In this document: in pieces, positions 1 through 7,741 of the stretch | Layout of the letters: every line of letters starts with the position of its first letter | Position numbering within the stretch: the first letter of the stretch is position 1 | NCBI GenBank assembly: GCA_028684735.1 | Contig: JAQUFI010000009.1 | Location: 1 to 24,291 of the forward strand | Source: Bacilli bacterium | Lineage (GTDB): Bacteria; Bacillota_I; Bacilli_A; RF39; UBA660 | DNA length: 24,291 nucleotides | Direction: 5' to 3' | The notes under the pieces: generated by a model | What the model was told of the DNA's origin: nothing | Databases searched by the model: none | The model's input: only the letters and a program-made list of their open reading frames with translations | Translations under genes and position numbers: made by a program

Positions 1-184
1 ATAATCTTTGCATATCAGGCCTTAATAAATCTTTACCCGAATGTCCAGCGTCATTATAAACATCAACAATATCATATTCATTTTTTTCACAGTATTCTTT
101 AATCATTCTTAATTGAGAATCAATAGAGTACCCATTATCTCTTTGATCATCAGTTGAAACTCTAACATAAATACCACATCTCAT
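1..184 (-). CDS. Serine site-specific recombinase, N-terminal part (cut by window edge)
   Basis: Reading leftwards from ATG at 184-182, the first 61 residues begin MRCGIYVRVSTDDQRDNGYS. This is the start of a resolvase/invertase catalytic domain: Arg8 and nucleophile Ser10 sit in the YVRVSTDDQ motif, followed by the usual GYSID(S)Q stretch and a later H-S-G-K-D segment. Enzymes of this kind cut and rejoin DNA through a phosphoserine link. The GYSI..Q pattern is typical of large serine recombinases of phages and integrative elements, but the rest of the gene lies outside the window, so its size and C-terminal domains are unknown. A strong ribosome site (gaggaggtg on the minus strand, 198-190) lies 5 bases before the ATG and fixes the start. 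It probably marks one end of a mobile element; that is inference. Confidence 0.85.
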   Translation of the reverse strand, partial: MRCGIYVRVSTDDQRDNGYSIDSQLRMIKEYCEKNEYDIVDVYNDAGHSGKDLLRPDMQRL

Positions 185-208
185 TTTTTCACCTCCTCAC
201 TTGTTTGC

Positions 209-229
209 TAACTTATATTTAATAAGTTA
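209..229. repeat. Inverted repeat upstream of the recombinase gene
   Basis: TAACTTAT at 209-216 and ATAAGTTA at 222-229 are perfect 8-base arms around a 5-base spacer. The repeat lies 25-45 bases upstream of the recombinase ATG, where a promoter or operator would be. No T-run follows, so it is not a terminator. An operator or recombinase-binding role is a guess. Confidence 0.4.
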
Positions 230-259
230 AGTTTATTTTTGAAAAATATAAAATATCCT

Positions 260-345
260 TCATATGTTTTCCCACTTATGAGCATATTTACGAAGTGCAA
301 AATTTTAATTTTATACTTTTCATATGTTTCCTCACTTAAATGCAT
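260..345. repeat. Pair of imperfect 26-bp direct repeats, 60 bp apart
   Basis: The unit starts tcatatgttt and ends gcat, with a central CACTTA. Copy 1 is 260-285 and copy 2 is 320-345; they match at 21 of 26 positions. A partial third match (cctcactt) lies in the recombinase ribosome site near 195-202. The copies lie between the recombinase gene and the next gene. Serine-recombinase attachment sites are often next to the recombinase gene, so an att or binding-site role is possible but unproven. Confidence 0.45.
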
Positions 346-360
346 TTTAACAACCCTAAA

Positions 361-636
361 TCAAAATTTCTTTAAAAAGGTTATAATTTCTTTTAAATTA
401 TATTTTTGATTATGTTCTTTAATATAAAATCTTTTATTGCTTATTTCATTGATTTTATATTCATAAATAGTAAGATGAGTAGGCTTGGTAATTGTATATG
501 TAGTTGGTAATATGAATTGTAAATTGGTATTTTCAAGTGTTTTTATTTTTCCATTAGTAGTTTTATATGTATATTTAGTTAGTGTATCTAGTATTTCTTT
601 ATTAGGCTTTAATGTTTCAGTTATTTTAAAATGCAT
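361..636 (-). CDS. Small unknown protein (91 aa)
   Basis: Minus-strand gene with ATG at 636-634, TGA stop at 363-361, and a good ribosome site (aggagg, 652-647) 10 bases before the start, which supports real translation. The product is rich in Lys, Thr, Ile and Asn, has no cysteine or tryptophan, and has neither a signal peptide nor a membrane helix. Its pattern of short alternating hydrophobic stretches suggests a small beta-rich or alpha/beta protein. I recognise no family. It lies between the recombinase and tRNA-Gly, all on the same strand, so it could be cargo of a mobile element or a lineage-specific gene. The existence of the gene is fairly likely; its function is unknown. Confidence 0.6.
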   Translation of the reverse strand: MHFKITETLKPNKEILDTLTKYTYKTTNGKIKTLENTNLQFILPTTYTITKPTHLTIYEYKINEISNKRFYIKEHNQKYNLKEIITFLKKF

Positions 637-680
637 AAAAAAATGTCCTCCTTCCTAGAAAGAGAACATCTTTGTTTTTA

Positions 681-717
681 TAATATAAAAACTTACGATA
701 CCATATTGGTTCGTAAG
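681..717 (-). terminator. Terminator of tRNA-Gly
   Basis: On the minus strand the arms cttacga (717-711) and tcgtaag (698-692) pair, with a second inner acca/tggt stem and one bulged base. A T-run (691-687) and further A/T follow. It lies just after the tRNA 3' end and separates it from the 91-aa gene. Confidence 0.7.
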
Positions 718-728
718 CTGTTTTCAAT

Positions 729-802
729 TGGAGCGGGTGATGGGGATCGAACCCACGTAGTCAGCTTGGAAGGCTGAAATTCTACCATTGAACTACACCC
801 GC
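729..802 (-). tRNA. tRNA-Gly (anticodon UCC)
   Basis: The minus strand reads GCGGGTG at the 5' end and CACCCGC at the 3' end, a 7-bp acceptor stem. The D-arm is followed by an anticodon stem TCAGC/GCTGA with loop CTTCCAA, giving anticodon TCC, which reads GGA and other GGN codons by wobble. The T-arm contains GGTTCGATC. The discriminator base is T (732), as usual for bacterial tRNA-Gly, and CCA is encoded (731-729). The body without CCA is 71 nt. It has its own promoter and terminator. Confidence 0.97.
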
Positions 803-821
803 AAATAAGTAGGCATTTTTA

Positions 822-849
822 ATTATACTAGAAACATAAAAAATGTCAA
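822..849 (-). promoter_or_regulatory. Promoter of tRNA-Gly
   Basis: Minus-strand TTGACA (849-844), a 16-base spacer and TATAAT (827-822), both consensus sigma-A boxes, end 20 bases before the tRNA 5' end. Confidence 0.85.
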
Positions 850-891
850 GGTTTAATATTGAAAAATAATTCTAATTCTAATTTTCTTTCA

Positions 892-897
892 TATAAT
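892..897 (+). promoter_or_regulatory. Possible -10 element for spoVS
   Basis: TATAAT at 892-897 lies 30 bases before the spoVS start. I see no convincing -35 box 16-18 bases upstream, so the promoter class is uncertain. Confidence 0.35.
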
Positions 898-926
898 TTA
901 GTGTAGAAAGAGAGGATTTTATCGAT

Positions 927-1187
927 ATGGAAACGCTTAAGGTTGGAGCTAAATCAAATCCCAATTCAGTTGCAGGAGCATTAGCCAATGTTTTTAGAGA
1001 AAAAGGTACGGTTGAAATTCAAGCCATAGGGGCTGGTGCACTTAATCAGGCTATTAAAGCAGTAGCGATTGCTAGAGGGTTTGTGGCACCTAGTGGTAAA
1101 AATTTAATATGTATTCCAGCTTTTACAGATATTATTATTGATGGTGAAGAAAGAACGGCCATTAAATTAATTGTTGAAGCTAGATAA
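927..1187 (+). CDS. spoVS: Stage V sporulation protein S
   Basis: The 86-residue product has the normal length and near-invariant sequence of SpoVS, including METLKVGAKSNPNSVAGALA at the start, then IQAIGAGALNQA, ARGFVAPSG and a C-terminal DGEERTAIKLIVE. SpoVS is a small dimeric protein of the Alba-like fold. In Bacillus subtilis it is needed for spore coat assembly and engulfment progression, but it also occurs in bacteria that do not sporulate, so it is not proof of sporulation. The ATG is preceded by gagg at 912-915. The gene stands alone, with its own upstream A/T-rich promoter region and a strong terminator downstream. Confidence 0.97.
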   Translation: METLKVGAKSNPNSVAGALANVFREKGTVEIQAIGAGALNQAIKAVAIARGFVAPSGKNLICIPAFTDIIIDGEERTAIKLIVEAR

Positions 1188-1192
1188 ATAGT

Positions 1193-1230
1193 AAAAAGAT
1201 TAAAATTAAAAATGGTTTTAATCTTTTTAT
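1193..1230 (+). terminator. Terminator of spoVS
   Basis: A perfect 13-bp stem AAAAAGATTAAAA (1193-1205) / TTTTAATCTTTTT (1216-1228) with a 10-base loop ends in a T-run. Confidence 0.85.
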
Positions 1231-1251
1231 AAGTATTATAATGCTTTTAAG

Positions 1252-1280
1252 TTGACATAATTTACCACTTGTGCTAGAAT
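1252..1280 (+). promoter_or_regulatory. Promoter of the AMP-binding enzyme gene
   Basis: TTGACA (1252-1257), 17-base spacer, TAGAAT (1275-1280), with TGC just before the -10 (extended -10). It lies 50 bases before the start codon. Confidence 0.85.
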
Positions 1281-1329
1281 AGGTCTTAATTTTGAAGGAA
1301 TAACTATCTTAGTTATTAAGGGGGTAAAA

Positions 1330-3108
1330 ATGATGTCTAAAAGCGGATTTGCATCTATTGATCAACCACAAAACAAACACTATTTAAAAGAGCCTATAAG
1401 AGAAGTGAAAATTGATACGACATTATATGAACAAGTTAAAAATCTAAATCAAGGAAATTTGAATTTAGATGCCATTGGTTATATGGGAAACACGGTTAAG
1501 TATAAAGAATTACTTAGTCGAGTTGATCGTTTAGCTTCAATTTATCAGTCGATTGGTATTAAGGAAGGGGACGTTGTTCCTATTTCGATGATCAATACAC
1601 CAGAAGTTCCTGAAATGTTATTAGCATTAAACAAAATAGGAGCTGTAACAAAGTGGATTGATTTAAGATCAACTAATGATCAGATCATTAAATATGTAAC
1701 TGAGAATGATGCTAAACTTTTTATTGGGTTAAATATATTAATGCCAAGAATGGAAGAAATTATTAAAGAAACTAATCTTAAAAAAGTAATTTCAGTTGAT
1801 CCTAAAGATGGTGTCAAACCATTAAAGGTATTATTGAAGTCACCACGTGATTTTAAAAAACTATTAGATGAAGCAAAAAGTGGCAAAGAAAACCCTAAAA
1901 TTATCTTAACTAATGATTCAAGATTTATTAGTTATTCAGCTTTTTCTAAGTTGAATAAAGGTGTTATTCTTGATAAAACAGTATCATTTAACCCGGATCG
2001 ACCTACGTTAATTGTTCAATCTAGTGGGACAACTGGTTTAGCTAAATCAATTGTTCATACTGATTATAGTATTAATCATTCAATCAATAAGTTAGGTCAT
2101 TCTGATCTTCCATTTTATGTTGGTAATACTCTATTAACAATTGTTCCACCATGGTTAGCATATGGTCTAATCAATTCAATTTACTTGTCTTTAGTCTTTG
2201 GAATGAAAGCAGAATTATATCCGAAAGTTGAAACTGAATCAGTATATAAAAACATAGGCAGATTTGATTTATCGTTAGCTGCTCCTCTACATTATCGTTA
2301 TTTAGTTGAGAATGTTGATAAGTTAGATAAAAAACAATTAGAACGAGTAAAATGTTTAATCACCGGTGGTGACAAGTTTGAAAAAGAAGAATTAGAAAAA
2401 ATTGAAGAACTACTTGGTAAACAAATATATAATGGTTATGGCAGTAACGAGGTATTAGGGGCTGGAACGGTTAATCCTTTTAATGAAAATCACCATGGAA
2501 CGGTTGGTATTCCTTTATATGGTAATACAGTAGCAGCCTTTGATGTCAATACTAATCAAGAGTTACCATTTAATGAACAAGGCGAACTTTGTATTAAAAC
2601 AGAAACGATGTTTCAAGAATATGCTAATAATCCTGAAGAAACAGCAGAAGTTAAAAAAACTCATCCCGATGGATCTACTTGGATTCATACCGGAGATTTA
2701 GGATTTGTCGATGAAGAAGGATTTGTTCATGTTGTTGGACGTTTAAAAAGAGTTATCATTAGAACAGCTTTTAAAGTTTTCCCTGGAACAATTGAAAAAG
2801 TTATATCATCTCATCCAGCTGTCGAAGAATGTGTTGTGGTAGGGGTATTTGATAAACAAGATGGACAAGTACCAATGGCTCACATTGATATTAAGGATGA
2901 ATATATAGATAATCTTCCTTTTATTGAAGAAGAGTTAAAATTAAAATGTGAAGCTGAATTAAAGGATTATGAGCAACCAAAATATATTTATTTTGTCGAT
3001 GAGATTCCTTATACACCAAACAATAAACAAGATTTTAGAAAATTAGAAGAATTAGGAAATGAAATTGTTAAAGCTAATTCACCAAAAGTGTTAACCTTAA
3101 AAAAATAA
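1330..3108 (+). CDS. AMP-binding (acyl-CoA synthetase-like) enzyme
   Basis: A 592-aa class I adenylate-forming enzyme. Such enzymes activate a carboxylic acid with ATP and pass the acyl group to CoA or a carrier. The phosphate loop SSGTTGLAK is at residues 231-239, the A5-type motif GYGSNE at 369-374, the ribose-binding Asp456 in HTGDLG, the hinge GRLKR at 470-474, and a likely catalytic Lys566 in TPNNK near the C-terminus, so both domains look intact. There is no signal peptide or membrane helix, so it is cytosolic. The acid-binding pocket cannot be read from sequence; a fatty acid or other medium-size acid is plausible. Two adjacent ATGs (1330, 1333) follow aagggggt (1318-1325) and either could start translation; the second has the more usual spacing. 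It is a single-gene unit with its own promoter and terminator. Confidence 0.88.
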   Translation: MMSKSGFASIDQPQNKHYLKEPIREVKIDTTLYEQVKNLNQGNLNLDAIGYMGNTVKYKELLSRVDRLASIYQSIGIKEGDVVPISMINTPEVPEMLLALNKIGAVTKWIDLRSTNDQIIKYVTENDAKLFIGLNILMPRMEEIIKETNLKKVISVDPKDGVKPLKVLLKSPRDFKKLLDEAKSGKENPKIILTNDSRFISYSAFSKLNKGVILDKTVSFNPDRPTLIVQSSGTTGLAKSIVHTDYSINHSINKLGHSDLPFYVGNTLLTIVPPWLAYGLINSIYLSLVFGMKAELYPKVETESVYKNIGRFDLSLAAPLHYRYLVENVDKLDKKQLERVKCLITGGDKFEKEELEKIEELLGKQIYNGYGSNEVLGAGTVNPFNENHHGTVGIPLYGNTVAAFDVNTNQELPFNEQGELCIKTETMFQEYANNPEETAEVKKTHPDGSTWIHTGDLGFVDEEGFVHVVGRLKRVIIRTAFKVFPGTIEKVISSHPAVEECVVVGVFDKQDGQVPMAHIDIKDEYIDNLPFIEEELKLKCEAELKDYEQPKYIYFVDEIPYTPNNKQDFRKLEELGNEIVKANSPKVLTLKK

Positions 3109-3112
3109 TAAT

Positions 3113-3140
3113 AACCACAATTGAAAAATTGTGGTTTTTT
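3113..3140 (+). terminator. Terminator of the AMP-binding enzyme gene
   Basis: 10-bp stem AACCACAATT (3113-3122) / AATTGTGGTT (3127-3136), loop GAAA, followed by TTTT. Confidence 0.9.
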
Positions 3141-3150
3141 GTGATACAAT
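3121..3150 (+). promoter_or_regulatory. Promoter of the hybrid kinase, overlapping the terminator
   Basis: TTGAAA (3121-3126), 18-base spacer, TACAAT (3145-3150) with TGA before it (extended -10). The -35 box lies in the stem and loop of the preceding terminator. Confidence 0.6.
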
Positions 3151-3171
3151 ATACTAGAGGTAAGGTGTGCT

Positions 3172-5484
3172 ATGAGTGAAACAATATTTTTAACAATATC
3201 CGCTTTGTTTTATACAATAATCGTGACGATTCTATTTTTAACGAAAAAGAAGATTGATAAACTAGAGAACAGAATCTTTAAAAGATTACTTTTTATTACC
3301 ATTATATCAATGATATGTGAATTATTGATTGTAGCAACCATTCAAATAGACGGATTAAGCACCATCATTCAAAAATTGTTTTTAATTTGTTTGGTTTGGT
3401 GGATGTGTCAATTTGTCGTGTATACATTTGCTATCACTGTTTTTAAAGATGACATACCAGCAGAAAAAAGCATCAAAAAGTATCGATGGTTTTATAATTT
3501 ATTTATGATTCTTAATGTTGTTATAGCTATTGCTATTATGATTAGTCCTATTTATTTTCATAATACAGATAACCTAAAATACACATATGGAACTAGTGTT
3601 AATATTGTTTTGGGGATAACAACTTTTTATATGATATGTATGTTTTTAATGTTAATAACTCATCTTAAGAGTATTCGTAAAAGAGGTTATGTACCAGTTA
3701 TTTTATTGCTAATCTTATTATCATTATCCGCATTAATTCAAAATATCAACCCTGGTTATTTATTAATAAACTCAGTTTTTGGTTTAATTATTACTATTAT
3801 GTATAATACGATAGAAAATCCTGATTTAAAAATGATGGTTGAATTAAATATTGCTAAAGATAATGCTGAAAAAGCCAATCGTGCTAAAAGTGACTTCTTA
3901 TCAAGTATGTCTCATGAAATAAGAACCCCTTTAAATGCGATTGTTGGTTTGTCAGAAGACATGCAGTCAAAAGGCAATTGTCCAAATGATATGAAAGAGG
4001 ATTTGTATGATGTTGTATCTGCTTCTAAGACACTATTAGAAATTGTTGGAAATATAATGGATATCAGTAAAATTGAAAGTGATAAAATGGAAATTATTGA
4101 GGTTCCATATAATTTTAAAGAGGAAATTGAAAGGTTAGCGAGAGTTGCTGGGACTAGACTTGGTGATAAACAAATTGATTATAGAATTAATATAGCTGAT
4201 GATATTCCATATGAATTAATTGGTGATAAGGGTCATATTAAGCAAATAATCAACAATTTATTAACTAATGCAATTAAGTATACGGATAGTGGTTTTATTG
4301 AATTAAGTGTTAAATGTATTAATCAAATAAATCAATCGATGCTAATTATAAGTATTAAAGATTCAGGAAGGGGTATTAAAGCTGAAAATATTAATAAGTT
4401 ATTTAATAAATTTGAAAGACTTGATATTGGTAAAAATACAACGACTGAGGGAACAGGTCTAGGATTAGCTATTACTAAAAAACTAGTTGAGTTGATGGGT
4501 GGTAAAATCAATGTTCAAAGTCAATTTGGTAAGGGGTCCATTTTTGTTGTTCAAATCCCACAAAAAATTAATCATCAAAACAAACCTCTTTCAGATACCC
4601 AACTTATCAATACGGCTGAGATCGTCATGCGTAGTAAAGCCCTTGACTATTCTTCAAAGAAAGTTCTAATTGTCGATGATAATCGCCTTAATATTAAAGT
4701 TGCCAGAAGATCATTAGAGCCTTTGAATTTTGCTTTAATTGATGAATGTTATGATGGGCAACAATGTTTAAACAAAATAAATAAAGGCCATCAATACGAT
4801 TTAATTTTAATGGATATTATGATGCCAGTTATGAGTGGTGAAACAACCTTTGAGCAATTAAAGAAAATGGAAGATTTTAATACTCCTGTTATTGCTTTAA
4901 CAGCTGATGCCATCGCAGGTGCAGAAGAAAAGTATATGAATTTAGGATTTGATGATTACATTCCTAAACCGTTTAGTAAAGATCAAATAAAAGTAAAATT
5001 AGATAAGCTTTTTAGAAATGTAAATAGTCCGAAAAGTAGTTATATAGATATTGATAATAAATGGAAAGATGTGCCAGTTCATGTCGTATGTGGAAATGAT
5101 TCATCTTCTAAAGAAGTAGTCTTAAAAAAGGATGGAGAATATCTAAAAGAAAATAAAATTGATTATGAAAAAGGAATCGAACTTTTAGGTGATCTTAATA
5201 TATATAAAGATATGCTACAAGAATGGTTTAATCAAAGTTCAGATAAATTAAACAAAATAAAAGAATTAAAAGAAAATCAAGATATGGATAATTATGCTAT
5301 TGAAGTTCATGCTTTAAAAAGTGATTCTAAGTATTTTGGATTTACCAAACTACAAGAATTAGCACTTGCTCATGAACTTAGGAGTAAGGAACATGATATT
5401 GATTATGTTGATGCTAACTTTGAACTATTAGTAAATGAATTTGAAAGAGTTATAAAGGTTATAACAGAATATTTAAAACCATAA
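3172..5484 (+). CDS. Seven-helix hybrid sensor histidine kinase with receiver and HPt domains
   Basis: A 770-aa membrane phosphorelay protein. About seven hydrophobic helices fill residues 4-211 and probably form the sensor. Then come a HisKA domain with His248 in MSHEIRTPLN, and an ATPase domain with N-box N361-N366 (INNLLTN), DSGRGI (397-402) and GTGLGLAI (427-434). A receiver domain follows with acidic pair Asp502/Asp503, phospho-acceptor Asp548, Thr577 and Lys599. A C-terminal HPt domain has His713 in a VHALKSDSKYFGF motif. A His248-Asp548-His713 relay therefore fits in one chain. All catalytic residues are present. No separate response regulator lies next to it, so the final target is elsewhere. 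Start: ATG after taaggtg (3161-3167). The gene is monocistronic. The signal sensed is unknown. Confidence 0.93.
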   Translation: MSETIFLTISALFYTIIVTILFLTKKKIDKLENRIFKRLLFITIISMICELLIVATIQIDGLSTIIQKLFLICLVWWMCQFVVYTFAITVFKDDIPAEKSIKKYRWFYNLFMILNVVIAIAIMISPIYFHNTDNLKYTYGTSVNIVLGITTFYMICMFLMLITHLKSIRKRGYVPVILLLILLSLSALIQNINPGYLLINSVFGLIITIMYNTIENPDLKMMVELNIAKDNAEKANRAKSDFLSSMSHEIRTPLNAIVGLSEDMQSKGNCPNDMKEDLYDVVSASKTLLEIVGNIMDISKIESDKMEIIEVPYNFKEEIERLARVAGTRLGDKQIDYRINIADDIPYELIGDKGHIKQIINNLLTNAIKYTDSGFIELSVKCINQINQSMLIISIKDSGRGIKAENINKLFNKFERLDIGKNTTTEGTGLGLAITKKLVELMGGKINVQSQFGKGSIFVVQIPQKINHQNKPLSDTQLINTAEIVMRSKALDYSSKKVLIVDDNRLNIKVARRSLEPLNFALIDECYDGQQCLNKINKGHQYDLILMDIMMPVMSGETTFEQLKKMEDFNTPVIALTADAIAGAEEKYMNLGFDDYIPKPFSKDQIKVKLDKLFRNVNSPKSSYIDIDNKWKDVPVHVVCGNDSSSKEVVLKKDGEYLKENKIDYEKGIELLGDLNIYKDMLQEWFNQSSDKLNKIKELKENQDMDNYAIEVHALKSDSKYFGFTKLQELALAHELRSKEHDIDYVDANFELLVNEFERVIKVITEYLKP

Positions 5485-5511
5485 AAGCAAATTATTGTAA
5501 TTTGCTTTTTT
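5484..5511 (+). terminator. Terminator of the hybrid kinase gene
   Basis: 11-bp stem AAAGCAAATTA (5484-5494) / TAATTTGCTTT (5498-5508), loop TTG, T-run to 5511; it starts at the last base of the stop codon. Confidence 0.9.
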
Positions 5512-5530
5512 AATCTAATTAATATATAAT
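5502..5530 (+). promoter_or_regulatory. Promoter of sufU, overlapping the terminator
   Basis: TTGCTT (5502-5507), 17-base spacer, TATAAT (5525-5530). The -35 box is the descending arm of the kinase terminator. Confidence 0.65.
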
Positions 5531-5553
5531 ATGGTCGTATAAGGGGTGACATT

Positions 5554-5982
5554 GTGGACGATAACTTAAAGCGAAGTATTATTCTCGATCATTATCAAAA
5601 CCCTAAAAATAGGGGATTAATTGATGATGAAAGTTATATTAAAGTTAATATGAATAATGAAAGTTGTATTGATGAAATAAATCTAATGATTAAAGTATCC
5701 GACAATCAAATCATAGATATCAAGTTTGATGGAGAAGCTTGTGCAATATGTACTAGTTCAACATCAATTATGATTAATACCTTAATTGGTAAAACCATTG
5801 ATGAAGTAGAAACAATCTATAATAATTATGTTAATATGATTGAAGAAAAGGAGTATGATACTGAAATATTAGAAGAGGCAATTGTTTATGAAGATATTTA
5901 TAAACAACCTAATCGAAAAAAATGTGCTTTACTTCCTTGGTGGGGAATTGAAAAAGTATTAAAACAAATAAGGGGGAATTGA
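5554..5982 (+). CDS. sufU: SufU-type Fe-S assembly / sulfur-transfer protein
   Basis: A 142-aa IscU-like protein of the SufU branch. SufU is the zinc-bound partner that takes persulfide sulfur from the cysteine desulfurase SufS and hands it to the SufBCD scaffold. The N-terminal LDHYQNPKNRG motif is typical. The expected zinc and sulfur ligands are all present: Cys38 and Asp40 in NNESCIDEI, Cys63 in GEACAIC, and Cys124 in RKKCALLPW. The usual C-G-D is C-I-D here, so the glycine is replaced by a bulky isoleucine. Start is GTG at 5554, 5 bases after aaggggtg (5541-5548). It is followed after 3 bases by an unknown gene and then sufB. sufC, sufD and sufS, usually its upstream neighbours in Firmicutes, are absent here. 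Confidence 0.9.
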   Translation: MDDNLKRSIILDHYQNPKNRGLIDDESYIKVNMNNESCIDEINLMIKVSDNQIIDIKFDGEACAICTSSTSIMINTLIGKTIDEVETIYNNYVNMIEEKEYDTEILEEAIVYEDIYKQPNRKKCALLPWWGIEKVLKQIRGN

Positions 5983-5985
5983 TTA

Positions 5986-6357
5986 ATGCTTAACATTAAA
6001 AAGGCTTATATTGCTAGATTTTATGATATGAGTGAAGATGGAAATTGGATGAAATTATTTATTGATGATAAGACAACTGAACATTGTTATTGTCTTATCG
6101 ATAATGACTCAGCTATCAACATTAATACAGGAACCATCTATCATATTTTAAAAAGGGATGAACGACATAGAATTACAATTGATGAAGCAGAAAAAATTGT
6201 TTTTAATAATCCATATGTTTTAGATGTTGAGCCAGTTAATTGGAATGAAATGAATGCATTTGAAAAAAGATATCTTTATCTTAAAGGTTTATTAGCTCAT
6301 AATAATTATCAAAAGCAAACTAAAAAAGCTGAAAAAGTTAAGAAATTAAAGAATTAG
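5986..6357 (+). CDS. Unknown protein between sufU and sufB (123 aa)
   Basis: ATG at 5986 lies 3 bases after the sufU stop, with aggggg (5971-5976) inside the end of sufU as ribosome site, so the two are co-transcribed. The product is soluble, with no signal peptide or membrane helix. It has aromatic patches (IARFYDM, EPVNWNEMNAFEKRYLYLKG), a His-Cys-Tyr-Cys pattern (HCYC, about residues 33-36), and a very Lys-rich basic tail of about 15 residues. The close CxC-like pair could bind metal, but that is speculative. I recognise no family. Its placement suggests a link with Fe-S assembly, but a short terminator after it means the link with sufB may be only positional. Confidence 0.8.
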   Translation: MLNIKKAYIARFYDMSEDGNWMKLFIDDKTTEHCYCLIDNDSAININTGTIYHILKRDERHRITIDEAEKIVFNNPYVLDVEPVNWNEMNAFEKRYLYLKGLLAHNNYQKQTKKAEKVKKLKN

Positions 6358-6382
6358 ATAGAAAAAACTATCTTTTCTTTTT
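6356..6382 (+). terminator. Weak terminator between the 123-aa gene and sufB
   Basis: A 6-bp stem AGATAG (6356-6361) / CTATCT (6368-6373), A6 loop, followed by a T-rich tract. The short A/T-rich stem suggests partial termination. Confidence 0.55.
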
Positions 6383-6400
6383 ATTTTGTTAAATATTTAG

Positions 6401-6406
6401 TATAAT
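6401..6406 (+). promoter_or_regulatory. Likely -10 box for sufB
   Basis: TATAAT at 6401-6406, 16 bases before the sufB ATG. The best -35 at 17-base spacing (TTTTTA, 6378-6383) is poor. It may give sufB independent expression after the weak terminator. Confidence 0.45.
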
Positions 6407-6421
6407 AAGAATGGTGGTATT

Positions 6422-7729
6422 ATGAGAACAAACATGAGTAATCAAATTATTGATGAAATATCAAATACTAAGGGCGAACCTAAATGGATGTATGAATTTA
6501 GGAAGCAAGCTTTTGATAAATTTTTAGAATATAGTAATCCTGATTTTGGACCTGAATTAAAAATTGATTTTTCTGCCATAAATTATTATAAAAAAGTAAG
6601 TAATCGAGTTCATAATGATTGGAATGATATCCCAATTGATATTAAAAATACATTTGATAAAATAGGTCTACCTGATGCCGAAAAGAAATACTTAGCTGGG
6701 GTAGGTGCTCAATACGAAAGTGAAGTTATCTATCACAATATGATTAAAGAACTAGAAGATAAAAATATTATTTTTTGTGATACTGATACGGCACTTAAAA
6801 AGCATCCTGAATTATTTCAAAAGTATTTTAATAATTTAGTTAAATACGATGAGAATAAATATACAGCTTTAAATGGGGCTATGTGGAGTGGGGGAACATT
6901 CATTTATATTCCACCTAATATTAAAATTGACCGACCACTACAAAGTTATTTTAGAATTAATAGTCGTAATATGGGGCAATTTGAAAGAACAATTATTATT
7001 GTTGATGAAGGCAGTGAAGTTCATTATATGGAAGGATGTACGGCTCCAACTTATACTTCAGATTCATTGCATGCAGCAATTGTTGAGATATATGTTGGGA
7101 AGAATGCTAAATGTCGTTATACAACGATTCAAAATTGGTCTAGTGATGTCTATAATTTAGTTACGAAAAGATCCATTGTTGATGAAGGTGGTTTAATGGA
7201 ATGGATTGATGGTAATATTGGTTCAAAAGTCAATATGAAGTACCCATCATGTATTTTAAAAGGTGAATATGCTCAAGGAAATTGTATTTCGATTGCTGTA
7301 GCTAGTACTAATCAAATTCAAGATACGGGTGCGAAGATGATTCATCTAGCACCACATACAACAAGCAATATTATTAGTAAGTCAATTGCTACTAATGGTG
7401 GTAATGCTACTTATCGTGGAACAGTAAAAATAAGTAAAAAAGCAATAAATTCTAAAAGTACCATCAAGTGTGATACTATTTTAGTAGATGATGAATCAAA
7501 AAGTGATACAATTCCAAAAAATATTTTAAATAATAATAGTTCATCAATTGTTCACGAAGCAACTGTATCCAAGATTGACCAAGAACAATTATTCTATTTA
7601 ATGACTAGGGGATTGACTGAAGATAAGGCTAAAGAATTGCTAATTATGGGTTTTATTGATCGGTTTAGAGAAGAACTACCAATGGAATATGCTGTTGAAT
7701 TAAATGCATTATTGAAGAATTATTTTTAA
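6422..7729 (+). CDS. sufB: Fe-S cluster assembly scaffold SufB
   Basis: A 435-aa SufB/SufD-superfamily protein. Motifs in the centre (MEGCTAPTYTSDSLHAA, TTIQNWS, VYNLVTKR) identify it as SufB rather than SufD. It forms the SufBCD complex, where an Fe-S cluster is built and passed on. Residues matching those reported as essential in E. coli SufB are present: Cys350 in KCDTIL, and His378-Glu379 in VHEATVSK. The protein is slightly shorter than many SufBs (about 465 aa), mostly at the N-terminus. ATG 6422 follows ggtggt by 3 bases; ATG 6434 is an alternative. sufC and sufD, with which it must act, lie outside the window. A lipoprotein gene follows 12 bases later. Confidence 0.95.
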   Translation: MRTNMSNQIIDEISNTKGEPKWMYEFRKQAFDKFLEYSNPDFGPELKIDFSAINYYKKVSNRVHNDWNDIPIDIKNTFDKIGLPDAEKKYLAGVGAQYESEVIYHNMIKELEDKNIIFCDTDTALKKHPELFQKYFNNLVKYDENKYTALNGAMWSGGTFIYIPPNIKIDRPLQSYFRINSRNMGQFERTIIIVDEGSEVHYMEGCTAPTYTSDSLHAAIVEIYVGKNAKCRYTTIQNWSSDVYNLVTKRSIVDEGGLMEWIDGNIGSKVNMKYPSCILKGEYAQGNCISIAVASTNQIQDTGAKMIHLAPHTTSNIISKSIATNGGNATYRGTVKISKKAINSKSTIKCDTILVDDESKSDTIPKNILNNNSSSIVHEATVSKIDQEQLFYLMTRGLTEDKAKELLIMGFIDRFREELPMEYAVELNALLKNYF

Positions 7730-7741
7730 GAAGGAGGAATT

